Shown here in pieces: positions 15,972-23,692 of a stretch of DNA of 36,974 nt. Origin of the DNA: an uncultured Pelagibacteraceae bacterium (GTDB taxonomy: Bacteria > Pseudomonadota > Alphaproteobacteria > Pelagibacterales > Pelagibacteraceae). Numbering within the stretch: position 1 is the stretch's first letter; every line of letters starts with the position of its first letter. The notes under the pieces are model-generated. The model ran no database searches. It was not told the origin of the DNA and worked only from the letters and a program-made list of their open reading frames with translations. The position numbers and the translations under genes were made by a program. The DNA lies in contig CABYHH010000008.1 of NCBI GenBank assembly GCA_902518835.1, positions 1 to 36,974 of the forward strand. Reading direction: 5' to 3'.

Positions 15972-16453
15972 TTTCGATTTAATACCTTTGATAGTTGAAT
16001 TAAAGATTTTTTTATTTTTTCATTTTTAATACGATCTACTTTATCTATGTAATTATTTTTTTCCACATTATTTTGTATATCATTTTCTTTCTTAAAAAGA
16101 CTTTCATCTGTAAAGCTAATTAATTTTATTTTTTTTACGACTGAATTTTCAAAAAGACTATTTAATCTGTCCATTATTTCTTTTTTTGAGTATTCTAATT
16201 CAACTTCGTAACCCCTTTTTACCATAATCAATAAAGTGCTAACGCTAAGTTTATTTGAATTTTTGTAGGATTTTGGATAACAAACTTTAAATAATTCATC
16301 ACCTACAATATATTTCCAATTATGAAGAGTTTTAGAATAAACGTGACCTCTTTTAATAATAAATTTTTGAATATTTTTTGGTAAAGTATCTTTAAGAGAT
16401 CTTAGGCCTTGAATGCTACCATTTCTCTGCTTAGTATATTTTTTAAATTGCAT
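15968..16453 (-). CDS. DUF721 protein, DciA-like
   Basis: Member of the DUF721 family, which includes DciA, the replicative-helicase loading partner found in most bacteria that lack DnaC or DnaI. The 161-residue protein has the family's N-terminal core: LHNWKYIVGDELFKVCYP, then LSVSTLLIMVKRGYEVELEY, where the family has a conserved W-x-x-I-V-G region and an alpha-beta-beta fold. A Lys/Asn-rich C-terminal extension follows. The ATG at 16453 is preferred over a TTG at 16465. The two genes mutY and this one are divergent with starts that touch. The family call is firm; the DciA function is inferred from the family. Confidence 0.85.
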   Translation of the reverse strand: MQFKKYTKQRNGSIQGLRSLKDTLPKNIQKFIIKRGHVYSKTLHNWKYIVGDELFKVCYPKSYKNSNKLSVSTLLIMVKRGYEVELEYSKKEIMDRLNSLFENSVVKKIKLISFTDESLFKKENDIQNNVEKNNYIDKVDRIKNEKIKKSLIQLSKVLNRK

Positions 16454-17437
16454 ATGAAAGAACAATTAATAACAAAAAAAATTCTTAATTGGTATTATTT
16501 AAATAAAAGGCCATTACCATGGCGAAAAAATGTTACTTCTCAAAAAAAGCAGTATTACACTTTGGTAAGTGAGTTTATGCTACAACAAACACAAGTTGTG
16601 ACTGTGATTCCATATTTTAATCGATTTATTAAAAAAATTCCAAATTTAGAATCACTCTCAAAGATACGTGATAAAGAATTAATAAAGCTTTGGGAAGGTC
16701 TCGGTTATTATTCAAGGGCAAAAAATTTAAAAAAAACTGCACAAAATATAATAAAAACTTTTAAAGGACAGTTACCAAGGAATTTTGAAGATTTATTATC
16801 ACTCCCGGGTATTGGAAATTATACTGCAAGTGCAATATTAGCTATTGCTTTTAATAAACCATATATTCCATTAGATGGAAATATTGAAAGAGTTTTAAAA
16901 AGATATCTTTACTTAAAAAAAGATAGAGAAATTCGAAAAGATTATATTGCACGAAAAAAATCAATTTTTGGTTTTTCATCGAAATCAAGTGATTATGCCC
17001 AAGCTTTGATGGAGTTAGGAGCTTTAGTTTGTAAGCCTAATAATCCAATTTGTAATCAATGTCCGATTTCAAAAAATTGCAAATCTTACAAAAAGAAAGA
17101 TTTCAATTTGAGAAAGATTCAGAGGCAAAACCAAGATAAATATTTTATTTTAAAAGTTTATAAAAAAAATCAAAGATACTTATTAATAAAAAACAGGAAG
17201 TTTAAATTTTTAAAAAATTTATCGATATTTCCGATGATAGAATTAAAAAATCCAGAAAATTTTAACGAAAATTTAAGTTTGAAAATGTCTAATATGAATA
17301 TGAACATAAAAATTCAATTTTCAAAAGATGATAAAAAGTTTCCATTATCTTATTGGGTGGACAAAAAAAAATTGAGTAGTTATATGTTGCCATCGTTTAC
17401 AAAAAAAATTGTTAAATATTTAGAAAATAATCAATGA
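16454..17437 (+). CDS. mutY: A/G-specific adenine glycosylase
   Basis: DNA repair glycosylase that removes adenine paired with 8-oxoguanine. From the ATG at 16454 it has 327 residues with all landmarks: E40 in SEFMLQQTQV, the helix-hairpin-helix LPGIGNYTASAIL, catalytic D141 in PLDGNIERV, and the 4Fe-4S cysteines C193, C200, C203 and C209. A C-terminal NUDIX-like domain recognises 8-oxoG. A longer reading from 16409 would add 15 residues inside the divergent DUF721 gene and does not fit the family. The next gene overlaps its stop as ATGA. Confidence 0.96.
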   Translation: MKEQLITKKILNWYYLNKRPLPWRKNVTSQKKQYYTLVSEFMLQQTQVVTVIPYFNRFIKKIPNLESLSKIRDKELIKLWEGLGYYSRAKNLKKTAQNIIKTFKGQLPRNFEDLLSLPGIGNYTASAILAIAFNKPYIPLDGNIERVLKRYLYLKKDREIRKDYIARKKSIFGFSSKSSDYAQALMELGALVCKPNNPICNQCPISKNCKSYKKKDFNLRKIQRQNQDKYFILKVYKKNQRYLLIKNRKFKFLKNLSIFPMIELKNPENFNENLSLKMSNMNMNIKIQFSKDDKKFPLSYWVDKKKLSSYMLPSFTKKIVKYLENNQ

Positions 17438-18576
17438 AAAAAGTTGCTATTATTGGAGCAGGTATTTCAGGATTATTTATTGCTAACCTATTTAAAAAAA
17501 ATTCAAATTACCAAGTTACAGTTTACGAAAAAAATAATTCACTAGATTTAGATGAGGGTTACGGAATTCAGTTATCAGTAAATAGTGTAAAACTTTTAAA
17601 TCAAATTGGATTTGATAAATTTAAAGATCATAAAAAATTCAATCCAACCAAAATAAATTTTTACTCTATTAAAAGCTTAGAAAAGATATGTGATTTAGAT
17701 ATTTCTGACTTCAACTCAGATGATATTAAGTACACTACTTTAAAAAGATCTGATTTAATAAATTTCTTAAAATCAGATATAGAAGACTTAATTAAAACAA
17801 GTCATAGTATCTCAAAGATAGATCAAGAAAACCGAATAATCAAAATTAGTTTTGAAAATGATGAAACTTTTGAATGTGATCATCTAATTATTTCTGACGG
17901 AGTTTTTTCAAAAAGTAAAAGTCTTGTCTCAAAAAATAAAACGCAACCTAAATATAATAATACACTGGCTATTAGAGGAACAATTCCTTATTTTTTAGAT
18001 TTTGTTGATAAAAAAAATATTTCATTACATTTAGGATCAAATTTTCATCACGTAATTTATCCAGTAACTCAAAAAGGTAATTTAAATTTTATAGCAATAA
18101 TGAAATATAATCTTACTGAAAATGAGCAAAAAAATTATTCATTATTTACTGATCCTGATTTTATTAAAAAAATTTTAAGAAATGTTCCTCAAGAAAGTAA
18201 TAAATTTTTGAATGAAATTAAGGAACTAAAAATATTCCCCGTATTTGTAAGTGATGATTTTTTCAAAATTGATAATAATAAAATTCATTTAATCGGTGAT
18301 GCTTTCTTTGCTTTTCCTCCATCATTTGCTCAAGGTGCGTCTCAATCTATAGAAGGAGCTTTTGAATTATTCAAAAGTATAGAAAATAATACAGAAATTG
18401 ATTTTTTTAAAAGTAGAGTATACAAAACAAAAATGGTTAACAATAGATCGAAATTTAATGAGTTTGTTTTTCATTTATCTAATCCTTTGACAAAGTTGTT
18501 TAGAAATATTTTCTTAAAAAAATTAGTTAAAAATAAAAAATTTTTAGAAAGTTATTTAGGAAAAATTTATAGATAA
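17434..18576 (+). CDS. FAD-dependent monooxygenase, PHBH/UbiH-like
   Basis: Flavoprotein of the aromatic-ring hydroxylase superfamily. The 380-residue protein has the N-terminal FAD motif VAIIGAGISGLFIANLF (GxGxxG at 8-13), a GYGIQLSVNSVKLL segment, a TLKRSDLINFL motif, the central SDGVFSKSK (equivalent to the DG motif), and the second FAD motif GDAFFAFPPSFAQGASQSIE. This layout suits ring hydroxylases of ubiquinone synthesis or of aromatic catabolism. Nothing around it (mutY upstream, ccrM convergent downstream) points to a substrate. The start overlaps mutY by four bases. Ubiquinone hydroxylation is a reasonable guess but is not supported by a specific residue pattern that I can see. Confidence 0.85.
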   Translation: MKKVAIIGAGISGLFIANLFKKNSNYQVTVYEKNNSLDLDEGYGIQLSVNSVKLLNQIGFDKFKDHKKFNPTKINFYSIKSLEKICDLDISDFNSDDIKYTTLKRSDLINFLKSDIEDLIKTSHSISKIDQENRIIKISFENDETFECDHLIISDGVFSKSKSLVSKNKTQPKYNNTLAIRGTIPYFLDFVDKKNISLHLGSNFHHVIYPVTQKGNLNFIAIMKYNLTENEQKNYSLFTDPDFIKKILRNVPQESNKFLNEIKELKIFPVFVSDDFFKIDNNKIHLIGDAFFAFPPSFAQGASQSIEGAFELFKSIENNTEIDFFKSRVYKTKMVNNRSKFNEFVFHLSNPLTKLFRNIFLKKLVKNKKFLESYLGKIYR

Positions 18577-18582
18577 ATTGGG

Positions 18583-19653
18583 TTAACTTTTATGAAAAAA
18601 CTTTTGTCTTAAGTCGTCTATTGGTACGAAATTACCCTCTAATTTACAATGCCAATAAGTCCATCCGTTACAGCTTTCCGCACCTAAAATTGTGGCTGCT
18701 ACCTTATGAATTGAACCTTCAGTTTTTGCGTGTTTGATACTTCCATCAACCATAATTTTCGCACTAATTTTCCTTTTATTGTCGAAAATGGTTGTACCAG
18801 GTTGAATTATTCCTAATTCGACTAATGAACCAAAAGGTATTCTGGGTTTTGATCTATTATTTTGTAGAGTATCTAAATAATCATCTTCAATAGGTTTTGT
18901 ATTTTTTAATCTTTGTTCTGCAGCTATAAAATAAGCTTTTTCTTTTTCTATACCGTAATAATTTCTACCTAATTTTTTTGCAACTGCAGTTGTTGTTCCC
19001 GTACCTAAAAAGGGATCTAAAACTAAATCATTTTTATTTGTAGTTGCTAATAAAATTCTATGAAGTAAAGCCTCTGGTTTTTGAGTAGAATGTACTTTTT
19101 TTCCATTTTTTTTAAGTCTTTCAGATCCGTTGCAAATTGGTAGTTCCCAATTTGATCTCATTTGCAAATCATCGTTTAAACATTTGAGAGATTGATAATT
19201 AAAAGTGTATTTTGATTTTTCCGATTTAGATGCCCAAATTAAAGTTTCGTGAGCATTAGTAAAACGTGTTCCTCTAAAATTTGGCATTGGATTTTTTTTA
19301 TTCCAAATAACATCATTTAAAATCCAAAAACCTAAATTTTGAATTACTGTTCCAACTCTAAAAATATTGTGATAACTTCCAATTACCCATATAGCTCCAT
19401 TTTTTTTTAATATTCTTTTACACTCATTCAGCCAAGAATATGTAAAATCGTCATATTTTTTAAAATTTTCAAATTTGTCCCACTTATCATTTACAGCACT
19501 TACTTTAGATCTATCAGGTCTTGTAAGTTCATTTCTTAATTGTAAATTATATGGTGGGTCAGCAAAAATTAGATCAAAAGTCTCGTCAGGAATTTTTTTA
19601 AGTTCCTCTAGACTATCTCCATTAATCAATTTATTCTTAAAGTTAAAAATCAT
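18583..19653 (-). CDS. ccrM: CcrM-type GANTC adenine DNA methyltransferase
   Basis: Orphan DNA methyltransferase that makes N6-methyladenine in GANTC and serves cell-cycle control in alphaproteobacteria. The 356-residue protein is a beta-class enzyme: catalytic motif IV ADPPYNL (31-37) precedes the SAM-binding FxGxG motif [19 protein letters not shown] (about 215-235). The C-terminal RAMA domain (about 270-356) begins [15 protein letters not shown] and contains NGWTYWHC, the hallmark of CcrM rather than restriction-linked relatives. No restriction gene is adjacent. Two GANTC sites lie just upstream of the start. Confidence 0.96.
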   Translation of the reverse strand: MIFNFKNKLINGDSLEELKKIPDETFDLIFADPPYNLQLRNELTRPDRSKVSAVNDKWDKFENFKKYDDFTYSWLNECKRILKKNGAIWVIGSYHNIFRVGTVIQNLGFWILNDVIWNKKNPMPNFRGTRFTNAHETLIWASKSEKSKYTFNYQSLKCLNDDLQMRSNWELPICNGSERLKKNGKKVHSTQKPEALLHRILLATTNKNDLVLDPFLGTGTTTAVAKKLGRNYYGIEKEKAYFIAAEQRLKNTKPIEDDYLDTLQNNRSKPRIPFGSLVELGIIQPGTTIFDNKRKISAKIMVDGSIKHAKTEGSIHKVAATILGAESCNGWTYWHCKLEGNFVPIDDLRQKFFHKS

Positions 19654-19670
19654 TTTAAAAAAATAAATTA

Positions 19671-19686
19671 GACTCTAAAAAGATTC
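19671..19686. promoter_or_regulatory. Two GANTC sites upstream of ccrM
   Basis: GACTC at 19671-19675 and GATTC at 19682-19686 lie in the 77-base gap before ccrM, 18 to 33 bases upstream of its ATG. GANTC is the target of the encoded methyltransferase. In Caulobacter, ccrM transcription is known to respond to methylation of GANTC sites in its own leader. A similar feedback here is an inference. Confidence 0.45.
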
Positions 19687-19730
19687 TTGGGTCAACCTAG
19701 GATTGAATTATAAAGTGCTGATTTGTGTAA

Positions 19731-20327
19731 TTATTTTAAGAGATTACAATATGTAGTGTTTTGCTTTGAGCAGATTTTATTAATTGGTGAAAAAGTTTTC
19801 CTATGATGAATAGTGATACCAAGTTTTTTTAAAGCCTCTAAGTGTTGTTTTGTTCCATAACCACAATTTTTTTTCCATCCATATCTTCTAAATTTTTTAT
19901 CTAACTTTACTACAAATCTATCACGAGTTACCTTTGCAATTATTGATGCTGCTGATATTGATGGTATTTTTTGATCACCTTTTATTATTTGTTTGAGACG
20001 ATAGTTTCTTAATTTAGGTAGTTTATTTCCATCAATCAGAGTTAAAGAAGGTTTTTTTTTTAGTTTTTTAATGGCTCTTCTCATAGCTAATAAACTTGCA
20101 TTTAAAATATTTACTTTTTCTATTTCTTTTACAGAAGCCTTACCGATTGCCCATATAGAATTTTTTTTAATATATTTTGCTAAAATCTCTCTCTTTTTTT
20201 TTGATAAACTTTTTGAATCTTTAAGTATTTTTAAATTTATCGATTTATTTAAAATAACAGCTGCTGCATAAACTGGTCCAATTAAACTACCTCTACCAAC
20301 TTCGTCTACACCTGCAATAATTTTCAT
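19731..20327 (-). CDS. rnhB: Ribonuclease HII
   Basis: Endonuclease that removes misincorporated ribonucleotides and RNA primers from DNA. The 198-residue protein has the signature AGVDEVGRGSLIGPVYAAAV with the catalytic D7-E8 pair, the conserved LKDSKSLSKKKRE loop, SAASIIAKVTRDR, and the C-terminal GYGTKQHLEAL. Length is normal. Its start abuts the stop of the uracil-DNA glycosylase gene with a one-base overlap. The window encodes both RNase H types. Confidence 0.97.
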   Translation of the reverse strand: MKIIAGVDEVGRGSLIGPVYAAAVILNKSINLKILKDSKSLSKKKREILAKYIKKNSIWAIGKASVKEIEKVNILNASLLAMRRAIKKLKKKPSLTLIDGNKLPKLRNYRLKQIIKGDQKIPSISAASIIAKVTRDRFVVKLDKKFRRYGWKKNCGYGTKQHLEALKKLGITIHHRKTFSPINKICSKQNTTYCNLLK

Positions 20328-21040
20328 TATTTTAAATCTAAGTCTTTTATTTTCTGTCTTATTTTTTTAAGATCCTCCCATGAATATTTCTTATTTTCAG
20401 GAAATCTAATTAAATAAGAAGGGCTATAAGTAATAATAAGTGGAACAGTTTTATTTTTAATAATAATTTCTTTCCATTTGCCTCTTTCGTCAGAAATTTT
20501 TCCATAAAAGTTTGTTACAGCCTGGGTTGCAGTGGCTCCCATCAAAATTATAACTTTTGGATCGATTATTGAAATGTGATCTTTTAAAAATGTTGAATAT
20601 CTCTTGATTTCATTTGAGGTAGGCTTTCTATCGTTTGGAGGTCTAAAATTTATCGTATACGCTATGTAAACTTTATCGCGGTATAAATTAATTGCATTCA
20701 ACATTTTATTTAATAAAGCTCCATGATCTCCTTGAAAAGTTAAACCAGATTTTTCCTCAATTTCACCGGGAGCCTCTCCTATGAACATTACTGGACTATT
20801 GATATCCCCATCTCCAAGTATTAGATCTTTTGATTTATTTTTTAAATTACAATCTTCAATTGAATTAATATCCTTCTTTAATTGTGATAATCGATCAATT
20901 TTAAATAAATTACTATTTAAATCACTGTTAACTGTTTTTAATCTATTTATGGGTTTATTGAAAAATTTAAAATCAGGCTCAATTAATTCTATTAATTCTT
21001 GAACATATTTAGCATTTTGATTTAAAGTTCTTTTAGTCAT
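20327..21040 (-). CDS. Uracil-DNA glycosylase, family 4-like, lacking most Fe-S cysteines
   Basis: Member of the uracil-DNA glycosylase superfamily, family 4-like. The 237-residue protein has the motif-1 region VMFIGEAPGEIEEKSGLTF (GEAPG 88-92), FQGDHGALLNKML, INFRPPNDRKPT and the motif-2 region ITYSPSYLIRFPENKK. Family-4 enzymes carry four Fe-S cysteines and a histidine in motif 2 (HPS/HPA-x-LLR). Here only C64 remains; the cysteine before RPP is F132 and the one near EI-x-x-C is Y148. Motif 2 has S206 in place of the histidine. An N-terminal extension of about 60 residues precedes the domain. The fold assignment is firm; activity on uracil is uncertain. Confidence 0.87.
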   Translation of the reverse strand: MTKRTLNQNAKYVQELIELIEPDFKFFNKPINRLKTVNSDLNSNLFKIDRLSQLKKDINSIEDCNLKNKSKDLILGDGDINSPVMFIGEAPGEIEEKSGLTFQGDHGALLNKMLNAINLYRDKVYIAYTINFRPPNDRKPTSNEIKRYSTFLKDHISIIDPKVIILMGATATQAVTNFYGKISDERGKWKEIIIKNKTVPLIITYSPSYLIRFPENKKYSWEDLKKIRQKIKDLDLK

Positions 21041-21051
21041 ATTGTGTAAAA

Positions 21052-22737
21052 ATGTTTTTCAAAAGAATTATTTTTTTTTTAATACTTGGAGTACTCTATC
21101 AAAACCCATTACATTCTAAAAGTAATAGTTTAAATGATTTTGATGGTAATAATTTATCAAAATATTTTTCTGGAATTGTAGCATTAGAAAATAAAGACAA
21201 TACTAGAGCTCTACAATTTTTTAGTTCATCTAAAATCTTACTAAATAAACATAATCCTTATTTAAAAAAATACGTATACTCTTTAGTATTAGAAGATAAA
21301 GTTTCACAAGCAATAAATGTTATTAAAAGAAATCTAGATAAAGAAAATTCTGACTTTTTAGAAGCACATCTATTGCTAATTTTAGATAGTTTAAAAAAAG
21401 GACAATTCAATAAAGCCTATGATTATTCTATTAAAGCTATTAATTCACCAATTAATGACAGATTTAATTTAGCTATAATCAAAATCTTGAAACAGTATAT
21501 ATATGTTTTTAAGGAAAAAAAATTTTTAAAAAATAAAGAGGATTTTGGTAAACTTTCCAATATCTCAGAAACTTTTCAAAAGTGTTATTTAGCTGATAAA
21601 AATACTGATTTATATTTTAATAATTTGATTAGTGACTCAGAAGGAGATTATTCGAGATATTATTTTTTTTATATTAGTTACTTAGTTAAAAATAATAGAT
21701 TAGTAGAAGCACAAAAATTATTCGACAACATAGAGTACATTAATAGCACTTTATTACTATCACAAGGCAAAAGTTGGCTAGATAATGGGAATGAAGAAAA
21801 ATTTACTAAATTTTTTTCGTGTGAAAATCATGATGATATTATTAGTGAGTTTTTCTTTTTAATTTCAAATCTTTATTCATCCCAAGATGATTTTGATAAA
21901 TCAAATTTTTTTCTCAATCTTTCAAATTTTTCAAATCCAAAGTTTATTTTTAATTTATCGTTAGTTGTTGAAAACCAATACTTGAATGGAGAATTCAAAA
22001 AAGCAAAAAAAAATTTGAAAAAATTTAAAAAAGATAATCTTTTTTACTATTGGTATAGAGTTAAGAAAGAAGCTTTAATTATTGATGATGAAGAGGGTTT
22101 GAAAAAATCTTTACAATATATTGAATCTGAATTTAAAAAAATCGATGATCCAAATAATAAAATGTTATTTGATATTGCAAATTTTTTTAAAAATTCAAAA
22201 GAGTATCAACAGGCAATAGATTATTACACAATATTAATAAATAAATTTAATGATAATTTGGAAATCAAGGCAGATCTTCTTTACAGAAGAGGAGGAAGTT
22301 ATGAAAGGATAGGTAAATATGAAACTGCTGATAAAGATTTTTTGTATTCATTAAAGTTAGATCCGAATGATGCATATGTTTTAAATTATTTAGCTTACTC
22401 TTGGTTGGAGAGAAGTTATAAAATAGATAATGCAATTGAAATGCTTGAAAAGGCATACTCACTTGAAAATGATGATCCTTACATAATAGACTCTATTGGA
22501 TGGGCTTATTATTTGACTAAGGATTACTCTAAAGCAGAAAAATTTTTAAAGAGGGCAGTTTTACTTATGCCAGATGACCCGATAGTAAATGATCATTATG
22601 GGGATATTCTGTGGAAATTAAATAGGAAAATTCAGGCAAGATATTTCTGGTCAAATGTTCTCAAAATGGAGGATGCAGAAAAAAAAATTATAAAAAGCAT
22701 AAATAAAAAAATGATCGATGGACCTCAAAATTCATAG
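21052..22737 (+). CDS. TPR-repeat protein with signal peptide
   Basis: Secreted or membrane-tethered helical-repeat protein of 561 residues. The N-terminus is a signal peptide (about 1-22, FFKRIIFFLILGVLYQNPLHS). The rest is alpha-helical. At least four tetratricopeptide repeats are readable at about 405-545, for example RRGGSYERIGKYETADKDF, DNAIEMLEKAYSLENDDPY and YSKAEKFLKRAVLLMPDDP; weaker repeats probably fill 40-400. The gene sits directly before ispE, a pairing common in alphaproteobacteria, where the protein is usually described only as TPR-containing. It likely acts as a periplasmic scaffold; no partner can be named. Confidence 0.9.
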   Translation: MFFKRIIFFLILGVLYQNPLHSKSNSLNDFDGNNLSKYFSGIVALENKDNTRALQFFSSSKILLNKHNPYLKKYVYSLVLEDKVSQAINVIKRNLDKENSDFLEAHLLLILDSLKKGQFNKAYDYSIKAINSPINDRFNLAIIKILKQYIYVFKEKKFLKNKEDFGKLSNISETFQKCYLADKNTDLYFNNLISDSEGDYSRYYFFYISYLVKNNRLVEAQKLFDNIEYINSTLLLSQGKSWLDNGNEEKFTKFFSCENHDDIISEFFFLISNLYSSQDDFDKSNFFLNLSNFSNPKFIFNLSLVVENQYLNGEFKKAKKNLKKFKKDNLFYYWYRVKKEALIIDDEEGLKKSLQYIESEFKKIDDPNNKMLFDIANFFKNSKEYQQAIDYYTILINKFNDNLEIKADLLYRRGGSYERIGKYETADKDFLYSLKLDPNDAYVLNYLAYSWLERSYKIDNAIEMLEKAYSLENDDPYIIDSIGWAYYLTKDYSKAEKFLKRAVLLMPDDPIVNDHYGDILWKLNRKIQARYFWSNVLKMEDAEKKIIKSINKKMIDGPQNS

Positions 22738-23583
22738 ATGAATATTTATAAGATTAAATCGTATGCAAAAATAAATTTGTCTTTAAATATTACTGGTAAG
22801 AAATCTAATTTACACCAGATTGAGACAATGGTTGCTTTTGTGAATTTATATGATGAGATACAGATTAAAATTATAAACTCAAAAAAAAATAATATCCATT
22901 TTTTTGGTGAGTTTTCAAAAGAGATAAGTAAAAAAAATACAATTTATCGACTGCTTGAAATCTTGGAAAAATTAAAAATCCTAAACAATATAAAATTTGA
23001 AATAAAAGTGAATAAAAAAATTCCTAACAAAGCTGGTTTAGGCGGTGGTTCGATGAATGCTGCAAGTATTTTAAAATTTCTGATAGAAAAAAGGTTTATT
23101 TTTTTGGATAAAAAACAAATTATGACTATTTCAAGAAAAATTGGCTCAGATGTTACGCTTGGTTTAAAACTAGCAAATTCTATTTTAACATCAAATAATG
23201 ATATTAAATATTACAAAAAGTTAAAGACTTTTTATACTTTAATTGTAAAACCTGACTTTGGATGCTCCACTAAAGAAATTTTTTCAAAAGTGAGAAAGTT
23301 TCATAAACCAAAAATAAAAAACCCAAATAAAAAGATTTTTGATTTAGATTATTTGAAAAAATTAGATAATGATTTAGAGGAAATAGCTCTATCAAAGTAT
23401 CCCAAATTAAAATTTATTAAATTATATTTAGAGGCTTTGAATGAACCAGTCTTTGTTAGGATGACTGGATCAGGATCAGCAATTGTTGCTTATTTTAAAT
23501 CTAAAAAAAGATGCTTAAGTGCGAAAAAAAAGTTCAATAAAAAATACAAAAATTACTGGTGTATAGCATCAAAAACTATATAA
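22738..23583 (+). CDS. ispE: 4-diphosphocytidyl-2-C-methyl-D-erythritol kinase
   Basis: GHMP-fold kinase of the MEP isoprenoid pathway that phosphorylates CDP-methylerythritol at the 2-hydroxyl. The 281-residue protein shows K11 in SYAKINLSL, the ATP-binding glycine loop IPNKAGLGGGSMNAAS (95-110), catalytic D138 in IGSDVTLGL, and the GHMP C-terminal loop MTGSGSAIVAYF. The ATG follows the TPR gene stop with no spacer. The aspartate context is IGSDVTLGL rather than the usual GADVPF, a modest drift. It supplies the same pathway completed by ispH at 5350-6294. Confidence 0.95.
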   Translation: MNIYKIKSYAKINLSLNITGKKSNLHQIETMVAFVNLYDEIQIKIINSKKNNIHFFGEFSKEISKKNTIYRLLEILEKLKILNNIKFEIKVNKKIPNKAGLGGGSMNAASILKFLIEKRFIFLDKKQIMTISRKIGSDVTLGLKLANSILTSNNDIKYYKKLKTFYTLIVKPDFGCSTKEIFSKVRKFHKPKIKNPNKKIFDLDYLKKLDNDLEEIALSKYPKLKFIKLYLEALNEPVFVRMTGSGSAIVAYFKSKKRCLSAKKKFNKKYKNYWCIASKTI

Positions 23584-23615
23584 ATTCTTCTTTTTTGTGT
23601 TATACGAGTTAATAT

Positions 23616-23689
23616 TGGGGCGTAGCCAAGCGGTAAGGCACGGGTTTTTGGTACCTGCATCCTAGGTTCGAATCCTAGCGCCCCAGCCA
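23616..23689 (+). tRNA. trnQ: tRNA-Gln (anticodon TTG)
   Basis: A 74-base cloverleaf with encoded CCA. The acceptor stem is TGGGGCG with CGCCCCA, then discriminator G and CCA 23687-23689. The D stem is GCC/GGC. The anticodon arm CGGGT-TTTTGGT-ACCTG gives anticodon TTG, so glutamine. The variable loop is CATC, and the T arm CTAGG-TTCGAAT-CCTAG is perfect. It lies 32 bases after ispE and only three bases before the CCA-adding enzyme gene. Confidence 0.97.
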
Positions 23690-23692
23690 ATT

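Noticed and set aside
16409-16453. mutY starting at ATG 16409
   Set aside because: It would overlap the divergent DUF721 gene by 45 bases and add a segment foreign to MutY. ATG 16454 is followed at once by family sequence.
18583-19653. The GANTC methyltransferase as part of a restriction-modification system
   Set aside because: No restriction endonuclease candidate is adjacent, and the C-terminal RAMA domain marks it as the orphan CcrM type.
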